Shown one piece after another: positions 8,276 to 17,098 of a stretch of 64,000 nt of DNA; within the stretch, counting starts at the first letter, position 1, and every line of letters starts with the position of its first letter. The position numbers and the translations under genes were made by a program. Source of the stretch: UBA7657 sp049652985. Lineage in GTDB: Bacteria; Pseudomonadota; Alphaproteobacteria; Micavibrionales; Micavibrionaceae. The notes beneath the pieces are model-generated. The model ran no database searches. It was not told the origin of the DNA and saw only the letters and a program-made list of their open reading frames with translations. The stretch is taken from contig JBASFK010000002.1 in assembly GCA_049652985.1 (NCBI GenBank), forward strand, positions 558,001-622,000, read 5' to 3'.

Positions 8276-8401
8276 TTAACCCTGGCGTGCCTTGCAGCGC
8301 GGCTTCATTTTATTGATGACGTAAACCCTGCCCTTGCGGCGCACGACGCGGCAATTGCGGTCTCTTTTCTTGAGCGTTTTCAGCGAGTTTACGACTTTCA
8401 T
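8276..8401 (-). CDS. rpmJ: 50S ribosomal protein L36
   Basis: A 41-residue, very basic protein reading MKVVNSLKTLKKRDRNC and ending KMKPRCKARQG. This is the alphaproteobacterial form of L36, with the conserved spacing C-x-V-V-R-R-K-G-R-V-Y-V-I-N-K. It is a component of the large ribosomal subunit near the peptidyl transferase centre. The gene stands alone, as rpmJ commonly does in this class, rather than in a ribosomal operon. AGGG lies about nine bases upstream of the ATG. One of the usual zinc ligands is replaced, as expected for the C-minus-type L36. Confidence 0.93.
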   Translation of the reverse strand: MKVVNSLKTLKKRDRNCRVVRRKGRVYVINKMKPRCKARQG

Positions 8402-8589
8402 GTTATAGCCCTGCAAATGGTGTAAAAAAGCTTGCGGACATTAACGTTTCGGGTTCAAGTTTGTCAAGCATATCTCTAAGTTGATCATTGATTTCAGTGT
8501 AGAAGCTGCCCATTATTAACCAATTCCTAATATATTGTTTGTCATAATCTTATGAAACATTTAATAAGCACGGGGATCTACACTAAATA

Positions 8590-9813
8590 ATGGCTTCTGG
8601 AATCCAGACAAAAAAGACCTTCAAAGGTGGTGAAGTCATCATGCGCCAGGGCGACCCTGGCGAGAGCGCCTATATTATTGAGAGCGGCCGCGTTGAGATC
8701 CTGGTCCAGAACCCCGGCGGTAAAATCCAGAACGTGGGCACGCGCGGCGCCGGCACAATGATCGGTGAAATGGCGCTGGTCGATAACGCCCCCCGCACCG
8801 CCACCGTCAAGGCCGTCGAGAATTGCGTCCTGCTTGAAATAACCAAGGAAGATTTTTCCAACCGCCTGCAGAAGGCCGACCCGATCCTGCGCATGACGTC
8901 GCAGGTTATCCTCGCCCGCTACCGCGACACACTGACACGCGCCGACATCAGCCGCGAAAGCACAGGCTGGCCGCCCGTGGAGGCGCAGGAGCTTACCTAT
9001 GCCGGGCAGACGGACGCCGTTGAAAGCGTCAAGATCGCCAACGAATTCCAGACGGCGCTGGAGAAAAAACAACTCACGCTGCATTACCAGCCGATCATCA
9101 ATCTTCAGAAAGGCAAAGTCGTTGGCTTCGAGGCGCTGATGCGCTGGACCCATCCTGAGCGCGGGCCTATTTCACCGGGGCTTTTCATCCCTGTCGCCGA
9201 ACAATCGGGCCTGATCGTCGAGGCCAGCCGCTGGGCGCTGCACGAGGCGTGCTCGGCCCTGATGCGCATCGAAAGCCGCGCGGGTTTCTCCAACGAGCTC
9301 TCGATGAGCGTCAATTTCTCGAGCACCGACTTCGCTTCCGAGGATTTCATCGACACCATCTACACGACGATCAGCGAAACCGACGTCAACCCGAGCCTCG
9401 TTCATCTTGAGATCACCGAGCGCCTCCTGATGGGCCAGCCGGACAACGCCAAGGACACGCTCATGATGTGCCGCAAGGCGGGTATCGGCATTTCAATCGA
9501 CGATTTCGGGACGGGCTATTCCTCGCTCAGCTACCTGCATTATTTCCCCATCGATACGCTGAAAATCGACCAGAGCTTCATCCGTGACATGCAGAAAAAC
9601 GAGAGCAGCATGGAGCTTATTAAATCGATCATCGGGCTCGGCAAGAACATGAAAATGAACGTCATCGCCGAAGGCGTCGAGAAGCCGGAAGAAGCCAAAA
9701 TCCTGCACGACCTCGGTTGCGACATGGCGCAGGGCTATCATTTCGCGAGGCCGATGAGCGAAGCGGATGTCAGCAAGTTCGTCAACGAACACGGTCGTAA
9801 AATAAAAATCTGA
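8590..9813 (+). CDS. Cyclic nucleotide-binding domain / EAL c-di-GMP phosphodiesterase
   Basis: A 407-residue soluble two-domain signalling protein. Residues 8-118 form a CRP-type cyclic nucleotide-binding domain whose phosphate-binding cassette reads IGEMALVDNAPRTATVKA, with the key Glu60 and Arg69 present. Residues about 148-400 form an EAL domain with all catalytic residues: E181 in FEALMRW, N242, E274, D304-D305 in IDDFGTGYSS, K325 and E361 in AEGVE. It should hydrolyse c-di-GMP to pGpG, with cAMP or cGMP as likely allosteric input. No membrane segment is seen. It faces the adenylate cyclase gene tail to tail with no spacer, suggesting that the cyclase supplies its ligand; that link is inference. 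Confidence 0.93.
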   Translation: MASGIQTKKTFKGGEVIMRQGDPGESAYIIESGRVEILVQNPGGKIQNVGTRGAGTMIGEMALVDNAPRTATVKAVENCVLLEITKEDFSNRLQKADPILRMTSQVILARYRDTLTRADISRESTGWPPVEAQELTYAGQTDAVESVKIANEFQTALEKKQLTLHYQPIINLQKGKVVGFEALMRWTHPERGPISPGLFIPVAEQSGLIVEASRWALHEACSALMRIESRAGFSNELSMSVNFSSTDFASEDFIDTIYTTISETDVNPSLVHLEITERLLMGQPDNAKDTLMMCRKAGIGISIDDFGTGYSSLSYLHYFPIDTLKIDQSFIRDMQKNESSMELIKSIIGLGKNMKMNVIAEGVEKPEEAKILHDLGCDMAQGYHFARPMSEADVSKFVNEHGRKIKI

Positions 9814-12054
9814 TTATTTGTTTTTCGCGACGTAAACGCCGTCCCACGACGCGGGCGGATTATCGGCCAGTTCCCTGATTCGCTCTTTATACACACCGTA
9901 CATCGCCGCGAGATCGAAATCCTGCATGCCATCGCATTCTTTCAGGACTTTCAGCGCGGCGGCGAAATCACCAGACTGGTACGACGTGATCATTTTTTCA
10001 TGGGCGGTTTTGAGTTCGATGAATTTATTCTCCGCGGCGAGTTTTTCATCACCCAGCAATGCGAAAATCCTGACCGGACGCGCCCTGCCCTTGACCTGCA
10101 CCAAATCCAGCTCCAGCAAGGCGAAATCCTTTACCTGCTCCCTCGTGTTTTCGCCGATGATCGCGCCAACATGATAGGTCTTGGTCTGTCCTTCCAGCCT
10201 CGATGCCAGGTTCACCGTGTCACCCAGCACCGAATAGGCGAAGCGCTGCCTCGATCCCATGTTGCCGACGGCGCAGATCCCGGTATTGATGCCGATGCCT
10301 ATTTTCAGCAGCGCGGGTTCCGTGCCTTTCGCCCGCGCCCGCTGCGCTATAGCCGCATTGACCGGCTCCAGTGCGGTCTGCATGCCAAGCGCCGTCTTGC
10401 AGGCGTGGCGCGCGTGATCCTGGTCATCCAGCGGCGCGTTCCAGAACGCCATCATCGCGTCGCCGATATATTTGTCGATGGTGCCGCGGTTCTGCATCAC
10501 GAGGTCGGACATCGGCGTGAGGAAATCGTTCATGAGCTGGATCAGTTCTTCCGGCTTCATGCCTTCCGAAATCGTCGTGAATTTCCGGACGTCGGTAAAC
10601 ATCACGGTTAACTCGCGGTTTTCCCCGCCGAGGCGCAGTTTGTCGGGATTTGCCGTCAATTCCTTCATAAAATCGGGCGAGATATAAAGCCCGAAAGCCT
10701 GCCGCACGGCGCGGCGTTCTTTCTCGGTCCTCAGATAGGTAAGAATGGTCGAGAGCATAAAAATCGCCAGCACGCAGAAAGATGGATACGTAATATCGAT
10801 CAACAGGCCATAGGCGCTGAAGACGTAGGAGCCGGCAAATATCGCGCCAGTGATGACGAGGGTAACCACCAGCGCCTGCATGGCGGCACCGATGAACGGC
10901 GAAAACGCGATGATGAACAGGCCGACCAGTAAAATAGATATAGCCTCGGCGCCTTCCGCCTCGATCGGGCGGCTCAGGAATTCGCCCTGCAAAATCTGGT
11001 CTATGATGTTCAGATGCACTTCCGCGCCGGGAATGAACGTATCGAGCGGCGTCGAGCGTATATCTTTCAGCCCGACGGCGCTGGTGCCGATCAGGACGAC
11101 TTTGTCCTTTATCATGTCTGCCGGGTATGTGCCTTCAAGAATGGAATGCGCCGGGACATACCAATCCCGGCTTGATTTGGCGAAATAAACCAGGAATTCG
11201 CCGCGCGCGTTGGTCGGTATGCTTCTTTTATCCTTGCCGATTTCTATGCTTTCAACGCCGAAGCGGTTGGGGTCGAGCCTTGCATAACGCTCATCCGCCA
11301 GCTTCACCGTGCCGCCGCGCTCACCCTCGTAAACCCTGACCGCCTCCAGCGCGAGAGACGGGTAAATGCTGACGATATTGGAATCGGGGCGTTTATGCGC
11401 CACCAGCATCGGCACGCGGCGGATGATCCCGTCCGTATCCGTCGAAACGAAAAAGCTGCCGCTGCCGGCCGCGTCCTTGCTGATCTGCCTCAGGTTGATG
11501 GTCGCTCCCGCGAGGCTCGGCACATAATTCTCGATATTTTTTCCCCGGAAAATTCCTTTCTGCACGGGAACGGCTTGTGTCTTTTCATTGGTGAAGGAAA
11601 AGCCCGTTACGACATTGCCCGCGTTTTTAATCGCCTCGCCCAACAATGCGTCGTTATCCGGCAGGGCCTGAATCTTTTCCGTGAGATCGGCGAATTCAGG
11701 ACGCTCGCCAAGCGTCTGCGCTATAAATAACGGCGAGCTCCTGTCGGGTTCCGAAAAAACGATATCGAAGACGATGACTTTCGCGCCCATTTCATTGAGC
11801 TTGACCACGAGGTCGGCCATAACGTCGCGCGGCCACGGCATCTGGCCGATTTTTTTCAGCGAGGCCTCGTCGATATCCACGATCAGCGCTGCGCCGGACG
11901 ACAGGCGCGGCTTCATCAGGTTGTAATTATCGAACGTGAAATTCCGTATCTGCTCACGCCAGCGCGTGTCCGAAAAATTGAACGCGATGGAGACGCATAA
12001 CAACCCGAGCAACAGGAAACTCTGGAACAAACCGTTCGTCAGGATGCTGCGCAT
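9814..12054 (-). CDS. CHASE2-domain class III adenylate cyclase
   Basis: A 746-residue membrane sensor. TM1 is at residues 10-27; the periplasmic CHASE2 domain spans about 40-360 with its hallmark VDIDEASLKKIG...WPRD and VIVFDIVFSEPDR; three TM helices fill about 371-440; the class III cyclase domain covers about 478-640. Metal ligands D488 and D532, adenine-selecting K528 and D612, and transition-state N615 and R619 are all present, so it should be an active adenylate (not guanylate) cyclase. About 90 C-terminal residues after the catalytic domain are helical and charged. It follows the HlyD-like gene by 6 nt, so it is co-transcribed with the type I secretion genes. The CHASE2 ligand is unknown. 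Confidence 0.93.
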   Translation of the reverse strand: MRSILTNGLFQSFLLLGLLCVSIAFNFSDTRWREQIRNFTFDNYNLMKPRLSSGAALIVDIDEASLKKIGQMPWPRDVMADLVVKLNEMGAKVIVFDIVFSEPDRSSPLFIAQTLGERPEFADLTEKIQALPDNDALLGEAIKNAGNVVTGFSFTNEKTQAVPVQKGIFRGKNIENYVPSLAGATINLRQISKDAAGSGSFFVSTDTDGIIRRVPMLVAHKRPDSNIVSIYPSLALEAVRVYEGERGGTVKLADERYARLDPNRFGVESIEIGKDKRSIPTNARGEFLVYFAKSSRDWYVPAHSILEGTYPADMIKDKVVLIGTSAVGLKDIRSTPLDTFIPGAEVHLNIIDQILQGEFLSRPIEAEGAEAISILLVGLFIIAFSPFIGAAMQALVVTLVITGAIFAGSYVFSAYGLLIDITYPSFCVLAIFMLSTILTYLRTEKERRAVRQAFGLYISPDFMKELTANPDKLRLGGENRELTVMFTDVRKFTTISEGMKPEELIQLMNDFLTPMSDLVMQNRGTIDKYIGDAMMAFWNAPLDDQDHARHACKTALGMQTALEPVNAAIAQRARAKGTEPALLKIGIGINTGICAVGNMGSRQRFAYSVLGDTVNLASRLEGQTKTYHVGAIIGENTREQVKDFALLELDLVQVKGRARPVRIFALLGDEKLAAENKFIELKTAHEKMITSYQSGDFAAALKVLKECDGMQDFDLAAMYGVYKERIRELADNPPASWDGVYVAKNK

Positions 12055-12060
12055 CCGCGC

Positions 12061-13380
12061 CTACCTTTCCGTAAAGGCCTTGTCGCGGGCCCTCAGTACG
12101 GGTTTCAGCAAATATTCGAGGATCGTGCGCTTGCCTGTCACTACGTCCGCCTGCGCGACCATGCCGGGCGTGATTGGTAATGGATGTTCGGCCGTGCCGA
12201 GGTAATTTTTGTCCGTCCGGACCTCGATTTCAAAAAAGACATCGCCCTTCTGGTCCGTAACGCTGTTCGCGCCGATACGCACCAGCTTGCCATCCAGCGC
12301 GCCGTATTTCTGCGAGTCATACGCCGTGACTTTCACCTTCACGTCCTGTCCCGGGCGGATGAACGCGATTTCATCAGGCGGCACGCGCGCGACGATTTTC
12401 AGTTCGTCATCCACGGGCACGATCTCCAGCAGTTTCATCGCGGGCTGGATCACGCCGCCGATGGTCTTGACGGCAATGCTATTGACGATGCCGTCCACCG
12501 GCGAGCGCAGCTCAGCCCTGTAAACCCGGTCGCCCATGGTCTTCAGATTTTCCTGCAGGCGCGAAAGCTCGGTTTCCACCGCGTTCATTTCGCCCAGTGC
12601 CTGCGAGCGGAATTTATCGGCCTGATTTTCCTTTTCCTTCCGCGCCGCGCCAAGCTCGGCTTCAAGTCCCTTCTGGCGCTGGCTCTCGGCGTTCATCTGC
12701 CCGCCTATGTCGCCGACCTCGCGCTCCAGCCTCATCTGCTCCAGCTTCGGCACCGCGCGCTTGGAAACCATATCCCGGGTGATCTCCAGTTCCTTCTGCA
12801 GGTGCCTGCGGCTTTCCGAGAGGCGCCCCACCTGCGCCTTCACCTCCGATAATTCAGCCGAGGCCTTGTTGATGCGGTCCTCGAGAATACCGTAGGAATT
12901 TTTCAATTCCTGCTGGCGCGACTGGTAAAGAGCTTTTTCATTCGCCGCGATCTGCGGATTTTGCCCGGCAATTTCCGGCGGCACAATGAATTCCGTTCCT
13001 TGCGCCTCCGCCTCAAGCCTTGCCTTCTTCGCGCTGAGACCGAGGAACTGCGCTTCGGTGCCGCGCTCTTCGGATGAAAACTGCACGTCGCTGATGCGTA
13101 AAAGAACCTCGCCCTTTTTCACCTGCTGGCCTTCTTTCACCAATAATTCACCGAGGATGCCGCCCTCAAGGCTCTGCACGACCTGCACTTCCTGCGAGGG
13201 CACGACCTGCCCCTCCCCGTGCGTGATTTCCTCGATCTGCGAAACGCCCGCCCAGACCAGCAGGAAAACCACCAGCCCCATGATCGTAAACAGCATCGCC
13301 ATAATGGGCGCGGCGGGGCGCATATGTGTCGCGGCTTCCAGCTCGGCCATGAAATCCGTGTCGCGGATATTGTTCGTCAC
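12061..13380 (-). CDS. HlyD-family periplasmic adaptor of type I secretion
   Basis: A 439-residue membrane fusion protein: a short cytosolic N-terminus, one TM helix at about 26-46, a lipoyl half-motif (GEGQVVPSQEVQVVQSLEGG), long paired coiled coils at about 130-275, the second lipoyl half near 290-310 (LRSPVDGIVNSIAVKTIGGV) and a C-terminal barrel with ITPGMVAQADVVTGKRT. It bridges the ABC transporter and the TolC-like channel and contacts the substrate. It starts at GTG, overlapping the ABC gene stop by 4 nt. The closest described type is the LapC/HlyD adaptor of adhesin exporters; that finer assignment is inference. Confidence 0.92.
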   Translation of the reverse strand: MTNNIRDTDFMAELEAATHMRPAAPIMAMLFTIMGLVVFLLVWAGVSQIEEITHGEGQVVPSQEVQVVQSLEGGILGELLVKEGQQVKKGEVLLRISDVQFSSEERGTEAQFLGLSAKKARLEAEAQGTEFIVPPEIAGQNPQIAANEKALYQSRQQELKNSYGILEDRINKASAELSEVKAQVGRLSESRRHLQKELEITRDMVSKRAVPKLEQMRLEREVGDIGGQMNAESQRQKGLEAELGAARKEKENQADKFRSQALGEMNAVETELSRLQENLKTMGDRVYRAELRSPVDGIVNSIAVKTIGGVIQPAMKLLEIVPVDDELKIVARVPPDEIAFIRPGQDVKVKVTAYDSQKYGALDGKLVRIGANSVTDQKGDVFFEIEVRTDKNYLGTAEHPLPITPGMVAQADVVTGKRTILEYLLKPVLRARDKAFTER

Positions 13381-15548
13381 CTGGGCACCTCGACCTTCCC
13401 AGCCTGCAGGGCTTCGAGCACGCGGTCGCGCGGCCCGTCCATCATGAGACGGCCCTGATCCAGCAGGATCAATCGATCCACCAGCGGCAGCATCGATTGC
13501 TTGTGCGTGATCAAAATCAGCGTGCGGCCATCGATCTGGCCCTGGATATAATTCTTGAAGGCTTCCTCGGCCTGCACGTCCATCGCGTTCGTCGGCTCGT
13601 CGCAGACCATGATCTTGGGATGCAGCAGCATCGCCCGCGCCAGCGCCACGGCCTGCCGCTGCCCGCCTGACAATCCCTGCCCCGCCTCGCCCACCGGCGC
13701 GTCATACCCCATCGGGTGACGCGAGATGAATTCATGAACGCCGGAAATCTTCGCGGCTTCGAGTATCGCCTCTTCGGTCGCATGCGGGACGCTGGCGGTG
13801 ATGTTGTCGCGCACAGTCCCGCTGAACAGCACCACGTCCTGCGCGATATAGGCAATTCTTCTTCTTAAATCCGCCGGGTCGATCTGGCGGTAATCGGTAT
13901 CGTCGGCGCAAATTGTGCCTTCGTCCGGCTCGTACAAATTCATCATCAGCCTTGCGACGGTGCTTTTGCCCGAACCGATACGCCCGACAATACCCACCTT
14001 CTCACCCGCATTGATCGAGAAAGAAACGTTATCGAGAACTTTTCTTTTCACCTGCGGATAGGAGAATGACACTTTCTCGAACGATATTTTCCCTTTCAGG
14101 TCGGGGCGGTGCAGGAAACGCTTTTCGCGCGGGCGCTCGACCGGCTGGGCCATGATCGTATCCAGCGTCTTAAGCGCGCCGCCCGCCTGGTGATAACGCG
14201 TCATCAAATTGGCAATGCCGCCGATCGGCGCGAGCGCCCGACCGCCGAGAATAACCGTCGCGATCAGCGCACCGATGCTGAGGTCGCCGTCCTGCACCAT
14301 GTACATGCCGGCCAGCACGATGACGACCGAGGCGATCATCTGGATCAGCGCGGCGATATTGACGCCGAGCCCCGACCAGAAGCGCGAATCCTGCCCGTGC
14401 AGGGCGTTCTGCCCGGCATATTCGGTGTAGCGCGCCCGGAAACGCCCGTCGGCACCCGTAGCCTTCACCGTCTCCAGCCCCTGGATTGTTTCCACCAGCA
14501 GCCCGTGCCTGTTCTCGGCGCTGCGGATCGCCTTGCGGACATGCGATTTCAGTTTAATCTGGATCGCGAGGCCGACAGCCACCACCGCCATCATCAGCGC
14601 GATCAATATAAACACCAAATTACCGCCGAGATGATAAACCACGAACAGGAAGAAAATCGAAAACGGCAAATCGACCAGAACCGTCACGCTCGCCGACGTG
14701 AAGAAATCGCGCACGGAGTCAAACTCGCGCAGCATGTTGGCAAAAATGCCGCTCGAGCGCGGCCGCCCGGCAAGGCGCATATCGAGAACCTGGTCGTAAA
14801 TCCGGCGCGCGGCGATGACGTCGATGCGCCGACCCGCAAGGTCGATCAGATGCGCACGCAGCGTCCGCATAATGAAATCAAAACCGAAAACCGTCAGCGC
14901 GCCGATAGCCAGCGCCCAACCCGTTTCAATCGCGTTATTGGGAATGACGCGGTCATAAACGTTCATAATAAAAATGGGGCTGGCCAGCGCGAAAAGATTG
15001 ATGAACACCGCGCCCAGCAGCGCCGCGCCGTAAATACTGCGATTTTCCTGCACGAGGCTCCAGAACCAGTGACCGGAAACCTCGTCCTTGTTCGGCGCTG
15101 CGCCGGGATCACTGAAATCCGCACGCGGGTGAACGAATATCGCGAAGCCGCTATAGTCTTTCTCTAAATTTTTCAGCGGCACGTCCCGCATCGATCTCGT
15201 TTCAGGAATAAAAACGCGTGCGTCCCTGCCTTTCGTCTCCAGCAGGACCATTGCATGATTATTTTCGAGAATGAGAACGGCGGGTAATACGGCATCCGGG
15301 ATAGTTTCAGGTTTCGCGCGCTTGACCACCTGCGCCTTGAGGCCGATGCGCGAGGCTGCCTCGCAAAACAGCGCAGGGCCCATATTTTTTTCGTCGTATG
15401 CAAGCCCTGCCGTCAGCGCCTGCGGCGAGCGCGCATGTCCGAAATGACCGGCGAGGAATATCAGGCACTCGAGCAGCGCGTCTTTCTCGACTTCTTCACG
15501 GGGAAGCGCTTTGCCTGCCGCTTTTTCGGTTGGCTTAATCCCGGTCAT
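13377..15548 (-). CDS. Type I secretion ABC transporter with degenerate C39 domain (LapB-like)
   Basis: A 723-residue inner membrane exporter. Residues about 20-140 form a C39-peptidase-like domain lacking the catalytic Cys-Gly motif (it reads LLECLIFLAGHFG), so it should bind rather than cut its substrate, as in the C39-like domains of RTX exporters. Six TM helices occupy about 165-440. The ATPase has Walker A GRIGSGKS (522-529), signature LSGGQ (626-630) and Walker B IMVCDE (646-651). These features match exporters of large non-cleaved RTX adhesins. The gene overlaps the TolC-like gene by 14 nt and the HlyD gene by 4 nt. No RTX or adhesin substrate gene is visible in this window. Confidence 0.93.
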   Translation of the reverse strand: MTGIKPTEKAAGKALPREEVEKDALLECLIFLAGHFGHARSPQALTAGLAYDEKNMGPALFCEAASRIGLKAQVVKRAKPETIPDAVLPAVLILENNHAMVLLETKGRDARVFIPETRSMRDVPLKNLEKDYSGFAIFVHPRADFSDPGAAPNKDEVSGHWFWSLVQENRSIYGAALLGAVFINLFALASPIFIMNVYDRVIPNNAIETGWALAIGALTVFGFDFIMRTLRAHLIDLAGRRIDVIAARRIYDQVLDMRLAGRPRSSGIFANMLREFDSVRDFFTSASVTVLVDLPFSIFFLFVVYHLGGNLVFILIALMMAVVAVGLAIQIKLKSHVRKAIRSAENRHGLLVETIQGLETVKATGADGRFRARYTEYAGQNALHGQDSRFWSGLGVNIAALIQMIASVVIVLAGMYMVQDGDLSIGALIATVILGGRALAPIGGIANLMTRYHQAGGALKTLDTIMAQPVERPREKRFLHRPDLKGKISFEKVSFSYPQVKRKVLDNVSFSINAGEKVGIVGRIGSGKSTVARLMMNLYEPDEGTICADDTDYRQIDPADLRRRIAYIAQDVVLFSGTVRDNITASVPHATEEAILEAAKISGVHEFISRHPMGYDAPVGEAGQGLSGGQRQAVALARAMLLHPKIMVCDEPTNAMDVQAEEAFKNYIQGQIDGRTLILITHKQSMLPLVDRLILLDQGRLMMDGPRDRVLEALQAGKVEVPR

Positions 15549-16917
15549 CCGCCGTGGGCCTCGTCAAAAGCGCCCCTCCGGTCAGATCCGGCACAGGCGC
15601 ACGGGCCCCGCCCGCATCCAGCGATTCCCGCAGACGCCCCATGCCGGCGAGAATGGCATAGCGCGCGGCCATAACCCTGTAACCGCCGTTCATTTTCTCA
15701 AGCTGCGCCGTGAAAGTCTGGTTGTCCGACTGCATGAGCTGCAGCAGCGTGATGCGTGCGCCCTCGAACTGAACGTTATAGGTATCGAACAATGTCTTTG
15801 TCAGCCCGGCACGGCGTTCCTGGCTGTCGGCCTGCTGCAGCGCCGTCGTATAGTCGGCATAAGCGAGACGAAGGGCGCGCTCGACCTGGCGCTCCATTTC
15901 CTGCGTCTTTGATTTGGATTCTTTTTCCTTCAGTTTTTTCTGCTCGATGCGGGCGAGTTGCGCGCCGCCAGTTTCGAATTCCCAGTTCAGGCGGACCACG
16001 GCGCGGGCGTCCGTCACTTCGCCGCCGATCACATCGTCCTTCTCGCTTTCGAGATAGGAAAGCTCGCCGTCGAGATCGGGATACAACACCGCCTTCTCCG
16101 CAGCAGCATCATACGCCGCCGAATCCGACATCAGCAGCGCCGATTTCAGCGCCGGATGGTTAGCCTTCGCGAAACCAATCGCCTCGTCGGCACTGGGCGG
16201 GATCAAATCGGCACGCGGCACAGGCTGCGACAGTTCCCCTGTCGGCAGCGCGCCGGTCAGTTCGGCGAAATAGGCTTCCGCCATTCTCACCTGCCCGCCA
16301 TATTCAGCGATCATATTTTCAAGAATGACGCCGATATCGCGCGCCTGCTGGTGCTCGGCCTCGTCGGCGGCGCCCTGGTCGACCATGTCCTTGATGCGCG
16401 CCTGGTAGTCGGCGACTTTTTTCCCGTGCGCGATTAGCATCGCCAGCCCCGTGCGTGCGCGCAGCAGGTCGACATAAGCCTGCGCCACGCTGAAGGCGAG
16501 CCGCTCGCCGACATCGGCGATATTCATGTTGGCGGATTCAATTTTTGCCTGCGCGGAGTCGACGCGACGGCTGGTTTCGGACGCGTCGTAAATCATCTGC
16601 CGCGCGGTGACGGAGCTTTCCCAGTAATTCGAATAGGCCGCGCCGCGCGTCGTCGTCAGGCCCCGGCTGGTGCTGTTGTCGCCGAAAATGCGCCCGGCCT
16701 GCCCGGAAATTCCCACCGTCGGAAAATATCCCGAGCGCTCCTCGCGCCTTTGTTCCTCGGCGACGCTCGATCCCACCTTGGCGGTCGTGACACTTGGATG
16801 AGTCTGGAGGGTCGCCTGCACCGCCTGGTCCAGCGTTTCCGCGCGCAGGTTCGCCGCCGGGACAAACCCGATGGCGCCGATGAAAAGGGCGGGGAAAAAA
16901 TACCTGTAAAAACTCAT
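15535..16917 (-). CDS. TolC-family outer membrane channel of type I secretion
   Basis: A 460-residue outer membrane efflux protein with a Sec signal peptide (about residues 1-26, ending NLRA) followed by two repeated halves of long helices and short strands, starting ETLDQAVQATLQTHPSV, the typical first helix of the TolC/LapE/AggA family. Residues near 155-175 and 355-400 give the long periplasmic helices. It is first in a four-gene minus-strand operon (TolC-like, ABC, HlyD-like, CHASE2 cyclase), whose promoter should lie in the 181-nt gap shared divergently with pntAA. Confidence 0.92.
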   Translation of the reverse strand: MSFYRYFFPALFIGAIGFVPAANLRAETLDQAVQATLQTHPSVTTAKVGSSVAEEQRREERSGYFPTVGISGQAGRIFGDNSTSRGLTTTRGAAYSNYWESSVTARQMIYDASETSRRVDSAQAKIESANMNIADVGERLAFSVAQAYVDLLRARTGLAMLIAHGKKVADYQARIKDMVDQGAADEAEHQQARDIGVILENMIAEYGGQVRMAEAYFAELTGALPTGELSQPVPRADLIPPSADEAIGFAKANHPALKSALLMSDSAAYDAAAEKAVLYPDLDGELSYLESEKDDVIGGEVTDARAVVRLNWEFETGGAQLARIEQKKLKEKESKSKTQEMERQVERALRLAYADYTTALQQADSQERRAGLTKTLFDTYNVQFEGARITLLQLMQSDNQTFTAQLEKMNGGYRVMAARYAILAGMGRLRESLDAGGARAPVPDLTGGALLTRPTADDRD

Positions 16918-17053
16918 TAGAATCGACCGGAAGGGTCAAAGGAACTTATATCATTGAATCTAAAGAAATTCGGCCCCGTGTTCAAGCGCGAACCCGTGCA
17001 AGTTGTGCATCATCCCGCGAGGACTTCACAAGGCCGGGAAGTTCGTGCATCTT

Positions 17054-17086
17054 CTGGGGGTTTCCAGCCGAATCCCCAGTTGTTTT
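17054..17086 (+). promoter_or_regulatory. Leader hairpin in front of pntAA (possible attenuator)
   Basis: CTGGGGGTT at 17054-17062 can pair with AATCCCCAG at 17071-17079 (one G-U pair), and is followed by TTGTTTT. This has terminator shape and lies immediately before the pntAA ribosome binding site (GGAG at 17087-17090). Either it is an attenuator in the pnt leader or it insulates the operon from upstream transcription. Confidence 0.45.
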
Positions 17087-17098
17087 GGAGTTGAAATC

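Noticed and set aside
14109..15167. 352-codon open frame opposite the ABC transporter gene
   Set aside because: Antisense shadow with biased Arg/His/Gln content and no family motif.
17003..17098. ATG-started extension of pntAA by 32 codons
   Set aside because: No ribosome binding site at 17003, not similar to the family, and it crosses the leader hairpin; the TTG with GGAG fits better.
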